This document shows positions 35,701 to 49,700 of a stretch of DNA of 64,000 nt, one piece after another. Location of the stretch: positions 1,426,001 to 1,490,000 of the forward strand of contig JAGQDJ010000260.1 of the NCBI GenBank assembly GCA_022885665.1, in the 5' to 3' direction. The notes beneath the pieces were generated by a model. The model worked only from the letters and a program-made list of their open reading frames with translations, did no database searches and was not told the DNA's origin. Within the stretch, counting starts at the first letter, position 1. Each line of letters begins with the position of its first letter. The translations under genes and the position numbers were made by a program. The stretch comes from Triops longicaudatus. Taxonomy: Eukaryota; Arthropoda; Branchiopoda; Notostraca; Triopsidae.

Positions 35701-38700
35701 TCTCTGGCCTTGCGTTGCTTACTTAATGTGTAGAATATTTGAGGAATGCGAAGCTTCTTCTATAGGAAAGAGTCGGGTTTCGCGTGTAGAAGTACGCCTC
35801 ATTATTGGTACAGGAGCATGTGGGCTTGTGTGTAAAAACACGAAGCAAAGTCCGCCGTCGCCGTTTGTGGCCGTGTATTGTAGTTTGTTGTGAGGAAAGC
35901 GAAGTTGTTTTCGCATGTTGCATTTCCCATGCCCTGCAGCCATAGGTTCTAAGCGATAGGTCCATCTGTATCCTTGCCGGGGTAAATTGTCACACCTAGC
36001 GAAGGATCCTGTCATCTATCGCGTATCCTTTTTCGCTCTCTTTCCTATTTCACTTCCATCTATCAGGTAAATAATTTCCCCCAATTTCCCATGCATATAA
36101 CCTCCTCTTCTTCAGTATCGCTTTGTAGGGCTGTATACTCGTGATAACCTGCATTCTATAGTCCAGTGAAGCGTTTCCCACGTGATTCAGCATAAGGGTT
36201 CTTCTATTGTCCACTTCTCTTGATCGAGACTTGTGAAGGATGGCCTGGCAGACGGGCACATTCCGTGTACTAACTCTTGTGTGGCAGCGATGGTGGCTCA
36301 AGACGAAGGTACAACTTGAAGCGAAGGAAATATTGTTGGCAGTCTTGCACACAGAGTTGAAATTTTCCCAGCGCGAAAGGCTAGAGAGACGTCGAACTCA
36401 TCAAGAAAATTCAATAGTGTCCCCCTTTGCCTATTCATCCTTCATCTGCCTTGCCAGGAGTTGGGTACTTCTTAACGCCCCTCATCAACTTCTGCGTAAC
36501 GGGCCTATTTCAAATGCATAAGTTTTCGGACTGCCGTACGTTCTCATTTCTCAGACTTTCATACTCCCAGCCTTTGCTTCTCCCGCAAGTTAACGAACTG
36601 CGGAAATTACGGTTTATGAATAGCTTCTTGATTAAGAACCAAAGCTTGCGAATTTAAGTTCAACCACGATTTAACCTTAGTCGCAAAGTTCTAACTTTGC
36701 TTGCAGTTTTTTGGGTACTTCAATCTTCGTTTTTCCACGGTTTATTGTAACGGCAGAGAACCCACTTGCGTCGAAAAAAATCGCAAGAATATTTGCGTTA
36801 CAATCCACTTACTTGACATAACGGACAGTGAGTTACAGGATCAATAACAAACGAGTGCACTTATTACATTCCTGACCAATCATGTCCGACACGGAACCTT
36901 TGACGTGGGGTATGTCGGCTTGAGGCGTGAAACAGACCGATGGATCGAGAGGAGCATAGATGAAAGCAATGATCACTTCCGGTGGTTCCGAAAATAAAAG
37001 GTAAAAAGGCTCATCTCGTGCTAGGGCCGCCGACCCCCTGCAAACCTTTCTGCGCCATTCACACATTACCCAAAGTGATACGTCTTCTCCTTTGCTATAA
37101 GATTCAGGTTTTCCGGTGGGGACGAACACCGTAAGTTTGAATGAAACTAGAAAGGAGGGTTGCATAGTAAAAATGTCGGGTACCAAGTTTCTTCAGGTGG
37201 TGTTGGGACGTTCGAGGTGGGCTCCGCTCGTTCTTGAAAAGTTGAATAATACAAAAGCAACGTCCGTTCTTGGATTTCTGTGCTTCGAGATCCTGTTTCT
37301 TACGGCTACTCCCTACTGAAGCAAAGCTTGTTTGTTGTGCTGCCGCGTAAGCCCAAAATTCGATAACCCCTTGCCCAACGGTTTCGTACATATGTTCACG
37401 CAAGTGATCAAGTTTCGCTTAACCACATCTCTTGAGAAGTATGGTACACTGGGAAACGAATGGCTTCAACTGTGTACGCCATACTTGGAAGGTTAAAAGC
37501 CGTTGCCTAAAATTCTTATACCTTTTAATGACTTGATTAGGGTATATTTTGGGTGTCACACGCGGCATGGGGCTGTGGAAACGATTCGAAAGATTTCGCT
37601 GCTGCCCGGGGTTCAGCCCGAGAACGGGGGAACCCATCAAGAACTCGGTGCTGTCAAGGTGTTAAAAGACGTCTGTGGGGGGTTAAGCTGTTGGAGGTTG
37701 GATGTCCAAGCCCGATGGGGTCTTTTCGGTCGCCCTCCGGTTCCATACAGCGGACACCGAGGCCATGAGACACTGACACGCGGAGAAGTTGTTCATGCAC
37801 CTGGGCCAACACAATTTAGGTGCTACAGTTCCAAGTGCGTGGATTTTCCCTTACAGATCCAATGGGATCGAAAGGAGACCCTGGCCGATTTCCGGTGTCC
37901 CCGCTGAGGTCTAAAGCGTTTTGCTGCCCTGTCACCCTGGAAATTAAATTCCTCTACCTCGCACCTTCCCTACTTCGCCAACTATTTGGCATTGTGTGAG
38001 GTGTTGGTGCGGTTGAAACGTTTCATGACGTAAGGAAGATGGAGTTTTAACAGTTTAACCCTTTGAACCTTTAAATTAAAAAGATGGTTGGCTGTCAAAG
38101 AGAGAATGTTTCTACTTAGGGATTTCTACTTATGTTCATGTAGTTTTCAGTGAGTTTTTCGTATTAGGATTGTTGCTTGGAATTTGTTTCATTCGAAGGA
38201 ATTGCTCGTTTTCGAGCTCGAAAAGTGGCTCACGGCTACTTGTGCCGTGAAGTTTCAAGAAAAGTTCTGTAGCAAGTTTGTTTTGCACCAAAAGTGAGCT
38301 AAAGAATGTTCGACATTTGTCTGCCATTTCTCATTAGACATGGGATGAATGTGGGCCAACTTTATAACTAACCACAAACACAACAAAAATAACGTAATAA
38401 ATAAAATGTCCGAGGCAAAGACTTTTCAAATGAAGGTTATTGTATATTCGCTCAAATGAGTCGCTTTAGAAGTTTCGCTTTGCTATGTTGTACATAAATA
38501 GTACATAATTAGCCATAACAATATAAGTTTACTCTGACGAAATTATCTGCAGGTTGAAGCACATTTTTTCCTAAAAAACTCGAATTGTTACAGGGCCGAA
38601 GATATTACCCTTGCTTATTTGACGGGTTATCTGCTGACAAATATGCTTTAGAGGTGAACGGAAAAATCTGATCACATTGTGCTCCTCCCCTTCCTTCATT

Positions 38701-41300
38701 CTAGGGATGAGCTGGTCTGAAGGAATTTGTGGTATTTCAAGGGAAAAGTTATATGAAGCCCGTTAATAACCATTACATGATTCAGCAGAGTTGTCATGAA
38801 TCCCTGACATCGACCATAGTTCTGAGTTATAAAGACCATTTCCGGAATTAATTACTGCTCTATAAATCTCCATTGACTAGCAAGGTAACAAGCCTCTGGC
38901 TTCTCGGAATACGAGCTACGATAATTATTTGCTGCAAACCAGGATCGAAGCTGCTCTACTCTTTTCTAACTCAACTGCGTTTTAACGAAATTTTTTTTAA
39001 AATTTTTCTTTCAAAGTAGCCAGCTAGGAGTAACTACATTTGACCATTTTGCTCCCTCGACTTTGACAACCCTGTTCTGAACATTTGGCACATACCACCG
39101 CAAACTCACTTTCACACGCTCAAGAATTTTCATTGATAAAATTGGTTCGAGTTATCCCATCCCACCCGAAAGTCAAGATGATCTCTTGGCGACCCAAACC
39201 TCAAGCCTATAATCTATTCTACCCACTTGGTCAGCGTAATAGGAGTGGTAGACCCCTTCCACCCCAGGTGGTCAACAATGGCAACCATTATGGGACTTTG
39301 ATAAGACTTCATTCACACCGGTCAAGTTCATTCAGAAAAAGGCTTATGTTTCTCCAACGTACGCTGCCTCGTCGTGCCGAAACTGTTAAGATCCAAACAT
39401 AAACGAATAGCATGGTAGAATATACTACCAGCATAACAATAGGGCTTAAGGAGGTGCGTAGATTATCGATTCCCACCAAGTCCAATAGGGATTTTCTTAA
39501 TGTATAGTGGGAAAAAAGAATGACACATTCTTTCGGTGTTGGAGCAGTTGTCGGATCTAAGGGGGGCTATAATTCCGCGAGGGCGGAGCTGTGGGTGGAA
39601 TTCACCCCCGAATTCAGCGGAGATTTACCAGCAAGACAAGTAAAAGTCTACTGGTTCCATCCATCTCCCGGCCTGGTCTGTAGGCCTTGCTGGTTTTCGC
39701 TACAGGAGGTTGACGGTTTTCACACCTGGCTCCTCACCTTCTCTCACTTCGGTAATGACCCTTAGCTCGCTGGCATCTATTCCACCGTTCCGGTCAAACG
39801 AACAAGGCACTTGGGGCCCGTCTTCCACTTTGGGCCGTTTGACTCAAGCTTCCCCCCCCCTGCCTCACCCCTGGTTAATTTATTGTCCCCCCCTTACGGG
39901 GGTTTTAGTGCGCTATTTCAGAATCATCAGATTTATCGCTGGAAAAAAAATTCCCAAATTTCTCAGAATGGCCTATTCCTTTTCTGCGGTGCTCGATGAC
40001 ACACATTTTCAAGGTAAAATTGCTTTCGTGGAAATAAAAAGAGCGCTTAAGGAGAATGACACGTGACCTACGCGGGAAGCATTTTTCTCCGTGAAGGCAT
40101 CATGGCGAGGGGGGGTTTCCAGGAGCGGTCATGTTGTCAGAGACAGAACTCGAAATTACATACCTATCGACTTCCCGAGCCTTTGATGCGGCATCGAAGC
40201 CAACCGCGTGTTTCGTTTATACGAAAAGATATATACCAAGACCTCCTGCTACGATTCCACTTATGAGTCAAGTACAATGAAGCACTGCTGCTGCTACGGA
40301 CGGCGGTTGTTTCCTCAGCGGTGAACCACATTACACGTGCGGCCGTTAAGCCTCTGCTGACGCTCGGAATGACTGCCAATGACTCGTTATTGACACGACA
40401 CAAGCCTATTATCATCGAGCTCCCCGGCAGCTGAATTAGTTTTTTGGCCCAAGGAAGGGAAAAAAAGCAACTTCCTCCTAATAGCTGTAATGCGTCTTTA
40501 ACACGCGAAACCCTTTTCTGAGAAAAGTTGGAACGAAAAAAGCCTCAATACACGCTGGCTTGGAGCAATAAATAAAGAGCTCAAGCAGCTGGTTCAAGAT
40601 AATCGCCGTGGATAAACGTCCGGAAAAAGTAAGTTGTAAAGTCAAACGGCATTCAATGGGGAAAAAAAGCCATGCATTATAAACATAGCAAATATTGCTG
40701 GAAGAAGTATTATAGTGCACCACATGGACCAGAACCAAGAGGTGTCACCCAGACAACAGCCCAGAGAAGCTTGTTTCTGTCTACCACAGCGGCAAAAGGT
40801 TCTTGATTGGGGTTGATGTAGCGTATGACAAGTGTATGGGTTGTTAATAGAAAGCAGAATATGGTTGGGAAGTTTGGGATGGTGAACGTTGCCGCGTGCG
40901 GAGTGCCAAAGAAGGGCGTTATAGTGTGACTTTCTAATTGAATTCCGTTACCAAGACGACGTCTGCACCGACGTCTACGTCGTCAGACCCCCGATGATAA
41001 GACTTTATACATGTGCGAAGCCCTTTTGTTACACGCTGTTACTGCGGCAGCCCAGACTTCAGCCGAGTTAAGTCGGCCAGCGTCGAGACGTCAGGCGTTG
41101 ATTTCAGTCGCTAAATGCGCGCTAAGCAACACCACTTCCTCCAACCGCAAGGTTTTGCGCTTTCATATCGGTCCCGTGTAGGCCTTATGCAGGAGGGAAC
41201 AATAACAAAAGGCTGTCTATCATCTCCTTTACAGACTTCTGAAGCTCGGTTTCCTGTAAATTAGGATCGTAAGGAAAAAAAAATCCCCAGAAAGAATGGA
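35701..41300. other. gene-free stretch of mixed composition
   Basis: GC-richer islands occur around 37550-37950 and 39500-40400, where the longest frames are 134 codons (37503-37907, plus) and 118 codons (39710-40066, plus). The translations are compositionally odd and unfamiliar, and I read no gene in them. A nine-base C run lies at 39852-39860. Confidence 0.35.
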
Positions 41301-44300
41301 TAGGTAGTATAGTTTACGTAAAACTCTCCTACCTAGTTGGGAAAGAAAGGAAAGTTGAGTTCAACTGCGATGGCAATGGCGATGTGTGTTTTGACATCAA
41401 AGACTTTTAGATGGGCATCAATGTCAGATTTTTCTTTAGCGAAAAGCACACAAGACAAAATCAAGACTGATAAACAGTCAAGTTACAATACACATGTCAT
41501 AGCAACTTGGGAATTTTCCACGGTAGAAACGTTATTGTATGTTCTCTGTAAACTTGTCTCTTTTTTATATTTTATTTTTTTATTACTATTTTTGATGGGT
41601 GAAAGTAAGCTCCGTAGCACCGAAAAAGGATGTCCGCTTGCAACAATAGCTCGTCTTGTCTCTTCCGCGTTTAATTTCCCGAAAAAACACTCGCATACGC
41701 AAAATGCGAAACTCCTTAAATGAAAAGACAGCCCGCCATTCACTTTCAACTCTTTGAGACATCCATAGAGTACAGCGAAAAGAATAATAAGGCGAAGACC
41801 GCGATACGCAGCTGTGCATGATTGTTAGCGGCGAGATGGGTGCGTCTATTTAAGCAAGGTAATTATCGTCAGTTCTTTAAGCCAAGATTTAGAGGTTCAA
41901 CACGCAGTTCCTCTTGCCTGTTGTTCTTGAAGATGCTCGGTCCCGCCAAATCCATTGAGGCCACGTTTAACCCGTGTGGATCCCCATCCATAACCTTTTC
42001 TTCTATTGTTATCTCTGGGCTATTGTTTTCTCAATTACTCATGTACTATTTGGATAAAAACAGCAACAAAGTCAAATTTTGTCGCTTCAAGTGTCGTAAG
42101 AAGGCCAACTAACCACCTGCTGGTGGTTGCTGGGATATCTTATCTCGCCAGTCTACATCCAATGTGTTACAAAAGCGGAAAGTCTATTGTTAAACTTCCT
42201 ATGCAAGACAACCAGGCTTACTAACATGCAAAGCACCTTAAATAATAGCTCATAGCCTCTTCTATACACAAGAAGGACAAAAACTGTAGCTCCTACATGC
42301 GCCCCCAAGAACCCCACAAAGCTTTGTTATCACGTTTTTTGTGTGGCTTTTCTCTAAAGAACAGGGTAAATAATTGTTATTGTCAAGTCCTTTTTCTTGG
42401 TATTAAGCTGGAACAAGTACCTTGCTTTATGCATCTTTGCTAGTATATTTAGTAGCAGCAACACTCTAAAGGTGTCCGTCTTTCCGGTAACAACAACTCT
42501 TACAACTAACACGCACGACATTTCTATTGTATTGTAGCTTGACCGCCTGGTCAATGCGGCTGGACCTGACAGCACAATAGGCAAGACAGGAGCTGGCTGC
42601 TTCGCTTCCATGTTTCAAGTTTTCTGTGTGCATTTCTTCAATTAAAAAAATAAATAAATAAGATATCCAATAAAATCTGCTATTTCAATGTCAAACAGCT
42701 TCGAATCATACACGCAGTGATCCCTACAGTGCGACTAATTGCGTCAATGTGCCTTAGTCGAAACGTAGCAAGGTTGAAACTCACTGTCAAATGTGAAAGG
42801 CTCACGAAACGACGCAAAAGCGAAGTGTCACACTGTATTGAGTTGTGTGTATGCAAGTGATCCTTGAAACAAATTAGGAAAAAGAAGTCAGCACGAAAGT
42901 GGCTAAAGTAACGGAATAAACGTCCGCTCGACGAGGGAACGGAATAAATAAGAACATACAGCACCATCTTGTGACGGCAAATGAAGCACCTACGCATCCT
43001 ATTGTAACTGCCCCCAGATTAATGAGACAATCCGGCCCGAGGACTTTGCCATCTTGTTCACACAGATGCTATATTACTGATGTAAAACTGTAAGAAGGAG
43101 AATTTTCAATTATTTAAGGAAAGTTCGGTAGAAGAAGGTAATTATAATGAAAATAGTAGTACATCGAAAAGAGTTAACCACTGATGCATTGACTTTTGTT
43201 TTAGTATTGTTCCTACTCGTACTTTGGGATACCTAGCATTTTAAACTGAGTGTAACAGGAGATATTCCTGTAATACACGAGACTCCAGCTCAATTAGGGA
43301 ACGAAAAAAGCCTGCTGGCTACCTACTCCTGCTGACAACCGGCCCCGGTTTCCCGTACAACAATAGGTAAAGAGTTAATAAAAACACCCTGCGTGCAGTA
43401 AAGAGTAACCAACTCGGAAACAGCCATCTTGCACACACATCTCCTAAATCTCTATCTGAAAGAGAGAAAAGCACTTCCCGCCTTTTGTCAAACTTTTCTT
43501 AACGCTTTTTAGTGTTATAAAAGCAGACAAAAATTGTGACTAAACAACGCTATAGTTCTGGGATGAGACAGTTTAAATTCACTTTTCAGACGCCTGATGC
43601 AACAATGGCCCTGTAGTGGCAGCAGGTGCGCAATACTGTGCAACACAGCTTACAGAATTGCGCCGAATTACTCTTTCTTGTTTTCAAGAAAGGCTTTGTA
43701 ATGTGAATGAATTACTTCTGGTTTGCAAACCATACACAAAGTATATACATGTGGCCCAGAGACAGAAATTTGCTGTGACGAATCCCTTCCTTTAAAGCTG
43801 GCTTTGGTATAGGTCCAAGTTCTCGAATGCAGCGTAAATTGACAAGGAAGTGTCTTTTCAAGAGATTAGACTCCGAGGTGCATTTTCACACTGAGTTGGG
43901 TTTGAATACGCGGTTTGATAGCAGGGCAGCCATTATTGTAGTTAGCGTTCTTTGGGCTCCGATTGGTGATGTTGAGAGTTGGAGGGCTGTGGCGGGAAAA
44001 AGCCAAAGGCCTCTATTCTGGCATGTACTCCGGCTTTGGCTATATATGCACAGCCCGGGCTATTCTGTGTATGATACAATACTAGACTATACAAATTCCA
44101 TACAATTGCTATAAAGAGCCTTTTCTTTAATTGAAAGGGTGCATAGTGTTGGTCGGAAAAGATGCAGCACACGATACGTAGAATAATACAACAACAGGCC
44201 GAAAAGATGTATAAATGGCAACTCGAGCTGGGGAGTTTGCCAGTAGTCAGTCATTGCACGCTCTAGGAAAACCATCGACAAATACTATTAGTCTCATTTG

Positions 44301-47300
44301 CCCATCATCAACCTCGCCATTTTCGTATTAGGCTATCATCTGCGTAACTTGGACAATTAGCCATGGACTCGCTACCCGCCCGTCATTTACAAGTGTTTTC
44401 TCGCCAGTGCGTTTTAATGTGACGTGTGTGTGAAGAATCGATAAATGTGCAATTGTTTCAAACCAGTGTGCCATCTTCCGTATTACTTCAAGGAGAAGAT
44501 AACGTCTTTATTTACGTTTTCCTAGACAATTAAATAAAACAAACCGGAGCTGTCCTTGCGAAAGAAAACTATTTTTTGGTGGAAATTATACTAATCGAGA
44601 AACTATTCTTCCCAACGTTTCCTTTCCATAATAATTTTGATTGTGATGAATCACCCCCGAAAGTTTCTGTAGAATAACGACAATGAATTTCAAGCATATT
44701 TATTTCAATCCTGAAAAGAGAAACTTTTGTTCTAAAGTGCCCCACTTCTCTTTTTCACAAAAAAAATCGAAAATTTTTCCAGGAAACCGACAATTGAACT
44801 TTTCACCTCATGTTCTTCGTAATCGAAGGCGTGATCGGTCTTTTGCGCACACAGATCTCCCAGTTCGCACTAAGTTGTCAGTGAAAAAAATACGTGTTTT
44901 CCGTGCTAAAAATTTATTTTCCGTTGTAGATTGTGTTCAAACTTCCTGCTATGTGAACGTGATCGCGTTTCATCATGGATCCTAGCCATGTAGGCAATAC
45001 ACGTAGTTTGAAAGAAATGCAACTTGCTTTTAAAGTTTCCCTTTTTTCCGGGAAGGAGAGGGTAGGAGTGTTTTGCTCAATCAGCTCCATATTCTCAACC
45101 TTAGCTACACGGTCGTAATGGATTTATGGGTGTTGTCGTTATGTAGAAGACGAGAGTGTAGGGGGAGAGGCCGAACGAAATCAAGTCTAAGTGAGTCGTA
45201 GTGTGCGGGAGTCAATCGTATGCTAATAGAAATAAGGGTGCATCTACTGCGACGGGAATTCCAAGGCAAGAGCGACGCAAGTCGAGGCACGCCGAGCTTT
45301 TTGGCCGAACGTGCGTCCGCCTGATTGACATGTCCGGGTTCAATCAAGCGCTCGGTGATCGGCCTGGGCTCTTTACTCTAGATTTCGGAGTATTGCAATT
45401 GAAGGGGAGGAGAGAGAAGAAAAGAGAACCTTTATTTGAATGCCAAATGAGATGGCAAACGTCGCCTTGGACTTACGCCATATCCCCGCGCATATACGTA
45501 CCCAACGTAACGTCTTCGGGCTCTTGATGGGGTACTAAAAAAAAGGCAGAAAAGAGTCGCAAGGGAGAAACTTTGCCCCAGTTTCACCTCCACAGAACCC
45601 ACCCTTACTACGTTCTAGGAAAGAAAAAGAATCAACGCCATTTCGGCATTCAGACACGAAATATGGCATTGATTTTACCATGAATTCCTTCGTCTTGCGT
45701 CCAAAAACATTCCTTTTTTCTATATCACAAACTTATTTCTTAAGTAATAAAAGTGAATAACTTTTAGCTCCGGAAATTTTAGTCAATGTCATATATTTAG
45801 AATGTAGGTACCAAACGTGGCTATTGACACAGGTGGCTAGACTACTCGTTAGTAAAGTCTTGTCACTTCGGTGAACCAATATTTATTACAAGATACCACT
45901 AATGCGTCGCTCAGCGATAGAACATCACCGATGAAGCTTTAATTACAGAATCAGGCACAGGTTATTTTACCTCTTTTCTGCAAACAGTTTGCACGCAAGG
46001 GTTAACGTTGGTAAGAGTTAAGTAGGTTCTACTCTGAGGTTCATCACTTTTCATTGTTGCGACTGAACTTTTAATCAATGTCTGCATTAGGGGCGCAGGA
46101 GCGTTAGCGAGAATTGAATTCCCTCTTTTAAAATTCCCTAGTGCATCTTTCTGGATATCACCCCGAAAAACGCTGCCAACCCCTCTTTTTCTCTCTTTTT
46201 ATCTTTTCTCTCTAAGCTCCCCCGATTGAAATTTTCTCCTTCCTGCCCCCTGTGCAACTCCCGTAGGAAAAATCTTTCAGGGAGTTTGGCCACCGTCCGG
46301 AACTTGAGCGTCATCTCCATGTTGGGTCTGCTGCAATAGCCCTCGCTTCATCACCTCCTGATATAATCCGCGATGCCCACATATTAAAGCGATCATGCCT
46401 TGTCAGCATACGGTAAAGGGGGAGGGCGACTATTGCCAGGAATCTCCCTGAAGAGCGAAGGAACCGAAAAGAATATTGCTTTTTCCAAGTGCGTGGGTTG
46501 GGAGCGGATTATAAAAAGCGCCAGATTACATACACGCAGGATTGGGACATTGTATCGTGTGCAGTGCCGGTTTCCAGAAGCCCAGATTAGAATCCACCGA
46601 GATTGGAAGTCAATCATACACATTAAAATACTCCCAGAGCATATGTGTCTATCATCCAGTAACAGACGGGTGGGATTATAAACACTGCAAGGTGCCCTTG
46701 CTATTCAAATATCCCATGGTGTCGAAATTGAATCTGAATCGGAGTGATTAAACCACGACAAGCGTAAATGGCTCCCGACGCGAACTGACTAGTCCATATT
46801 TTCCTAAAAAACTATGGCATATAAAAGAAAAATTATGAATGCGTCTAGTGATAATAAGAGCTTTAATACTTTTTCTGACAGTGTATCCTTAAATGTTGGC
46901 TAAGCGCAATCGCCAACGCTCTTATATCGTTTGATTAGGTTTCCTAACATTAATTGTATTCGGTCACCGTGTGTTGATATCTCGGACCGTGACGAGAATA
47001 ATTTAAACATAACAGTGTGTTGGGTTTCAACGCTGAAAACGACACACGGTTGCTAATTCCGGTTGAAATACCACTTTGATGAGAATCTCAAATATTAGTG
47101 CATCTTTGTGTTTTTATGTCGTCCGAGGTCGTTTCCAACTGTTCTACAATGAAGACGCGGAAATTCGATCGTCCTTTTATACAGATTGTAAATTATCCGC
47201 AGAAAACTACCGCATTGGGAGCAAAGAAGCGTAAATTTCATGGACGGGTTGACACACCTGTTGGAGCTAGGAAATGGAGTATCGATAGCTGATAGCATCA

Positions 47301-49700
47301 GCAAAGCTAAACAGTTGGAAACATAATGACGCGTCCGTGGTCTTAGGCATACAACTCTCCCTGTCGTGTCCACGCACGGTACGCATTCACAGGCCATCTC
47401 CGCAATCGCGTTCGGTCCTTTTCGACTTGCTAAGTCGGGAAAATTTTGTACTGGCTATACACGTCAGGAGCAGATTGGTAGAGAGAGAGGAAAGCGCGAG
47501 GTAAGAGGGGGCCAAAGCCTTACAAGCCAAAGACCTCGGCAACCAACTCATCTTCTAATAGCATTAACCATGCAAATCCTGACCGAACGGAGCCTTTGAT
47601 GACGCCGCCCGCGTCCAAATTAATCCGAAACTGTGGGGTTCCCAATGCTGTGCGCTACTGACAGGGATGGAAGTGCAAGGCCGAGAACAAAACGTATCCG
47701 AGAAACGAGCCTTGCCACAGCCACATGCAAGTGCTATGCACGCATCATCCAGATTAATTTCGGAACTTATATTTACACATCATTCAATCTCAATCTACAA
47801 CCAGAGCCTCTCGGGCTTTTCTGTCAAAATCTTCCTTCGCTGCTTCCTTGGATGGAGCTCTCTTGGCTCTGTTTCTTAGCGACGTCCCTACGACAAAATT
47901 TCTGGAAAAGTTGGGCACCGCCGCGATGTAAAAAGCAGCTGTGTATGGGCCAAGCAGTATTTTTGTGAATATATTTTCTCTCCACTGGCTGCTTAGGATG
48001 GCTGAGCAAATTCAGAGCTCATCACGGGGGTTACCGACTAATGGCTAATGGCTTAGAAAGGTCCTGATATCCTCGGGTTTGTCGGCTATAGCAGCCAGCT
48101 CACAGCGTGGGTATCATGGATGCAAAGAAGCGCGACATCAAAAGCACATCCTTCACCGTCCATCATCATAGCGAATTAATCAAGCGAAAACAACCCGCGG
48201 AAAGACCCCGCGTGTCTCAGCAGACTTCGGCCAAATAGAAATCTATACACCTGGCTCTTTTTCCTTGACCAATCTTTGAGCGAAACCCCCCACTTTTAAC
48301 GGTACTCGCCAGTAGGCCCCATTTCTTAAAAGCGTCCTTGTAACCAACTTCGAGTTATCTTACGCGTGCAGCATTTCATCTGAAACGATCCAGCATTCCA
48401 ACACGGTGCTAAAGTTCTATCGAGCTACGTTCCCTTTTCTCCCACTTTCGTCAGCAAATGCTGTAACTAAAGATTTTTTTTATAGAAGTACTTTGCTGGC
48501 CGTAGCTATTCAACATTGCAATAAATTCTCAATAGGGTGTTATAGCGCCGGCATAAATTTTCTCATGAAACGACACGGAAGCTATTCATGCCTTTCTGGG
48601 GGCTCTACAGAGATGTAAGCTCCTTCGTAATAACGAGCATAAAGGCGAAGAAAAAAGTTGCAGCGTTGCGCTGTGCCATCCAGCATATTTGGAGGAGATC
48701 TTACGCGCAAGTTCTTATTGGGCAATTCCGTGTACTTGTCGCCTTGTATCTATGTTTACAAAAAGCAGCCCTGTCGAATTTCAAGTTTACTAGAAATGCC
48801 CATTTCAGCGTTAAGAAGTGCGTTGTGTTCCTCTGAGATAAAGAGGATACAAAAACTACACCTGTATCTGTTCGCAACAAAGGCAAGCACAAGAAAGGAT
48901 TGACAAAGAGGCAACACATAAAGCAACTCCCCTTCAAAAAACGATTCGGCTGCATATGTGTGTAAGCCGTCCGACGGACGTCCTAGGGTGTTGCTTTTAG
49001 CCCTATTTTCTGCCATGAATGTAGTTCTATCTGTGAAGACGCTGCTGACTGTGTGTGTCCGTTTGGCCCTACGATAACGAGGGAACATCATTTATCTTAA
49101 TGAAGTGTGTATGACCTTATCCTTTTTAAGACAAGATAAATGACTCAACCCATTACTTCTTACACACCTTTAGCACCAGCTCCTCCTCTTAAAGTTACTT
49201 GTCTAACTAAGGGCCCCATGAAATTTATAAACAAAATGTCTGCGTTCTTTTTAACAACTACTGCAGTTAAGAAAAAAGGGTTGCGAAAAGCAAGACTCAA
49301 ATAACAATAAGGAGAAAAACTGCCTTCAAGAAATAACCGCGAGTCACGCTGCAATTGTGGCTTTGGTGTCTTGCTATGCCGAGAAAAATTCTGTGGTAAA
49401 AACGTATAAGGTAACCGGAGGGACGTTTTGAATGTCACAGAAGCTATGAAAGAAATAAAAAGGAACATGGTATCACCAGGTGTTCGCGATAAATGAGCCG
49501 CTGCGATGGGGCCATAGGAAATTCTTATAGGAAATTCGTTCAGGAGTGGCTCGGACAAAACTCAAGCCGTCCAACTGCAAGACTGGGCTATAGGTCCCAC
49601 TGCACATATATATGTACACGTAAAATATAATACTCGCCCCAGCTATAAGCACACCTTGGTCCTGGCTTTTCTTTTCATTTTTTTTTCATTGTAGGTTCCC
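41301..49700. other. gene-free stretch
   Basis: Open frames reach only about 130 codons and overlap on both strands. An 11-bp direct repeat (ATAGGAAATTC) occurs at 49514-49524 and 49527-49537. I see no tRNA, no transposon coding sequence and no recognisable exon. Confidence 0.35.

Noticed and set aside
37503..37907. 134-codon plus frame in a GC-rich island
   Set aside because: Unfamiliar translation, no initiation or splice context, and a second overlapping frame of similar quality.
45337..45360. GGGTTCAATC string as a tRNA T-arm
   Set aside because: No matching acceptor, D or anticodon arms surround it.
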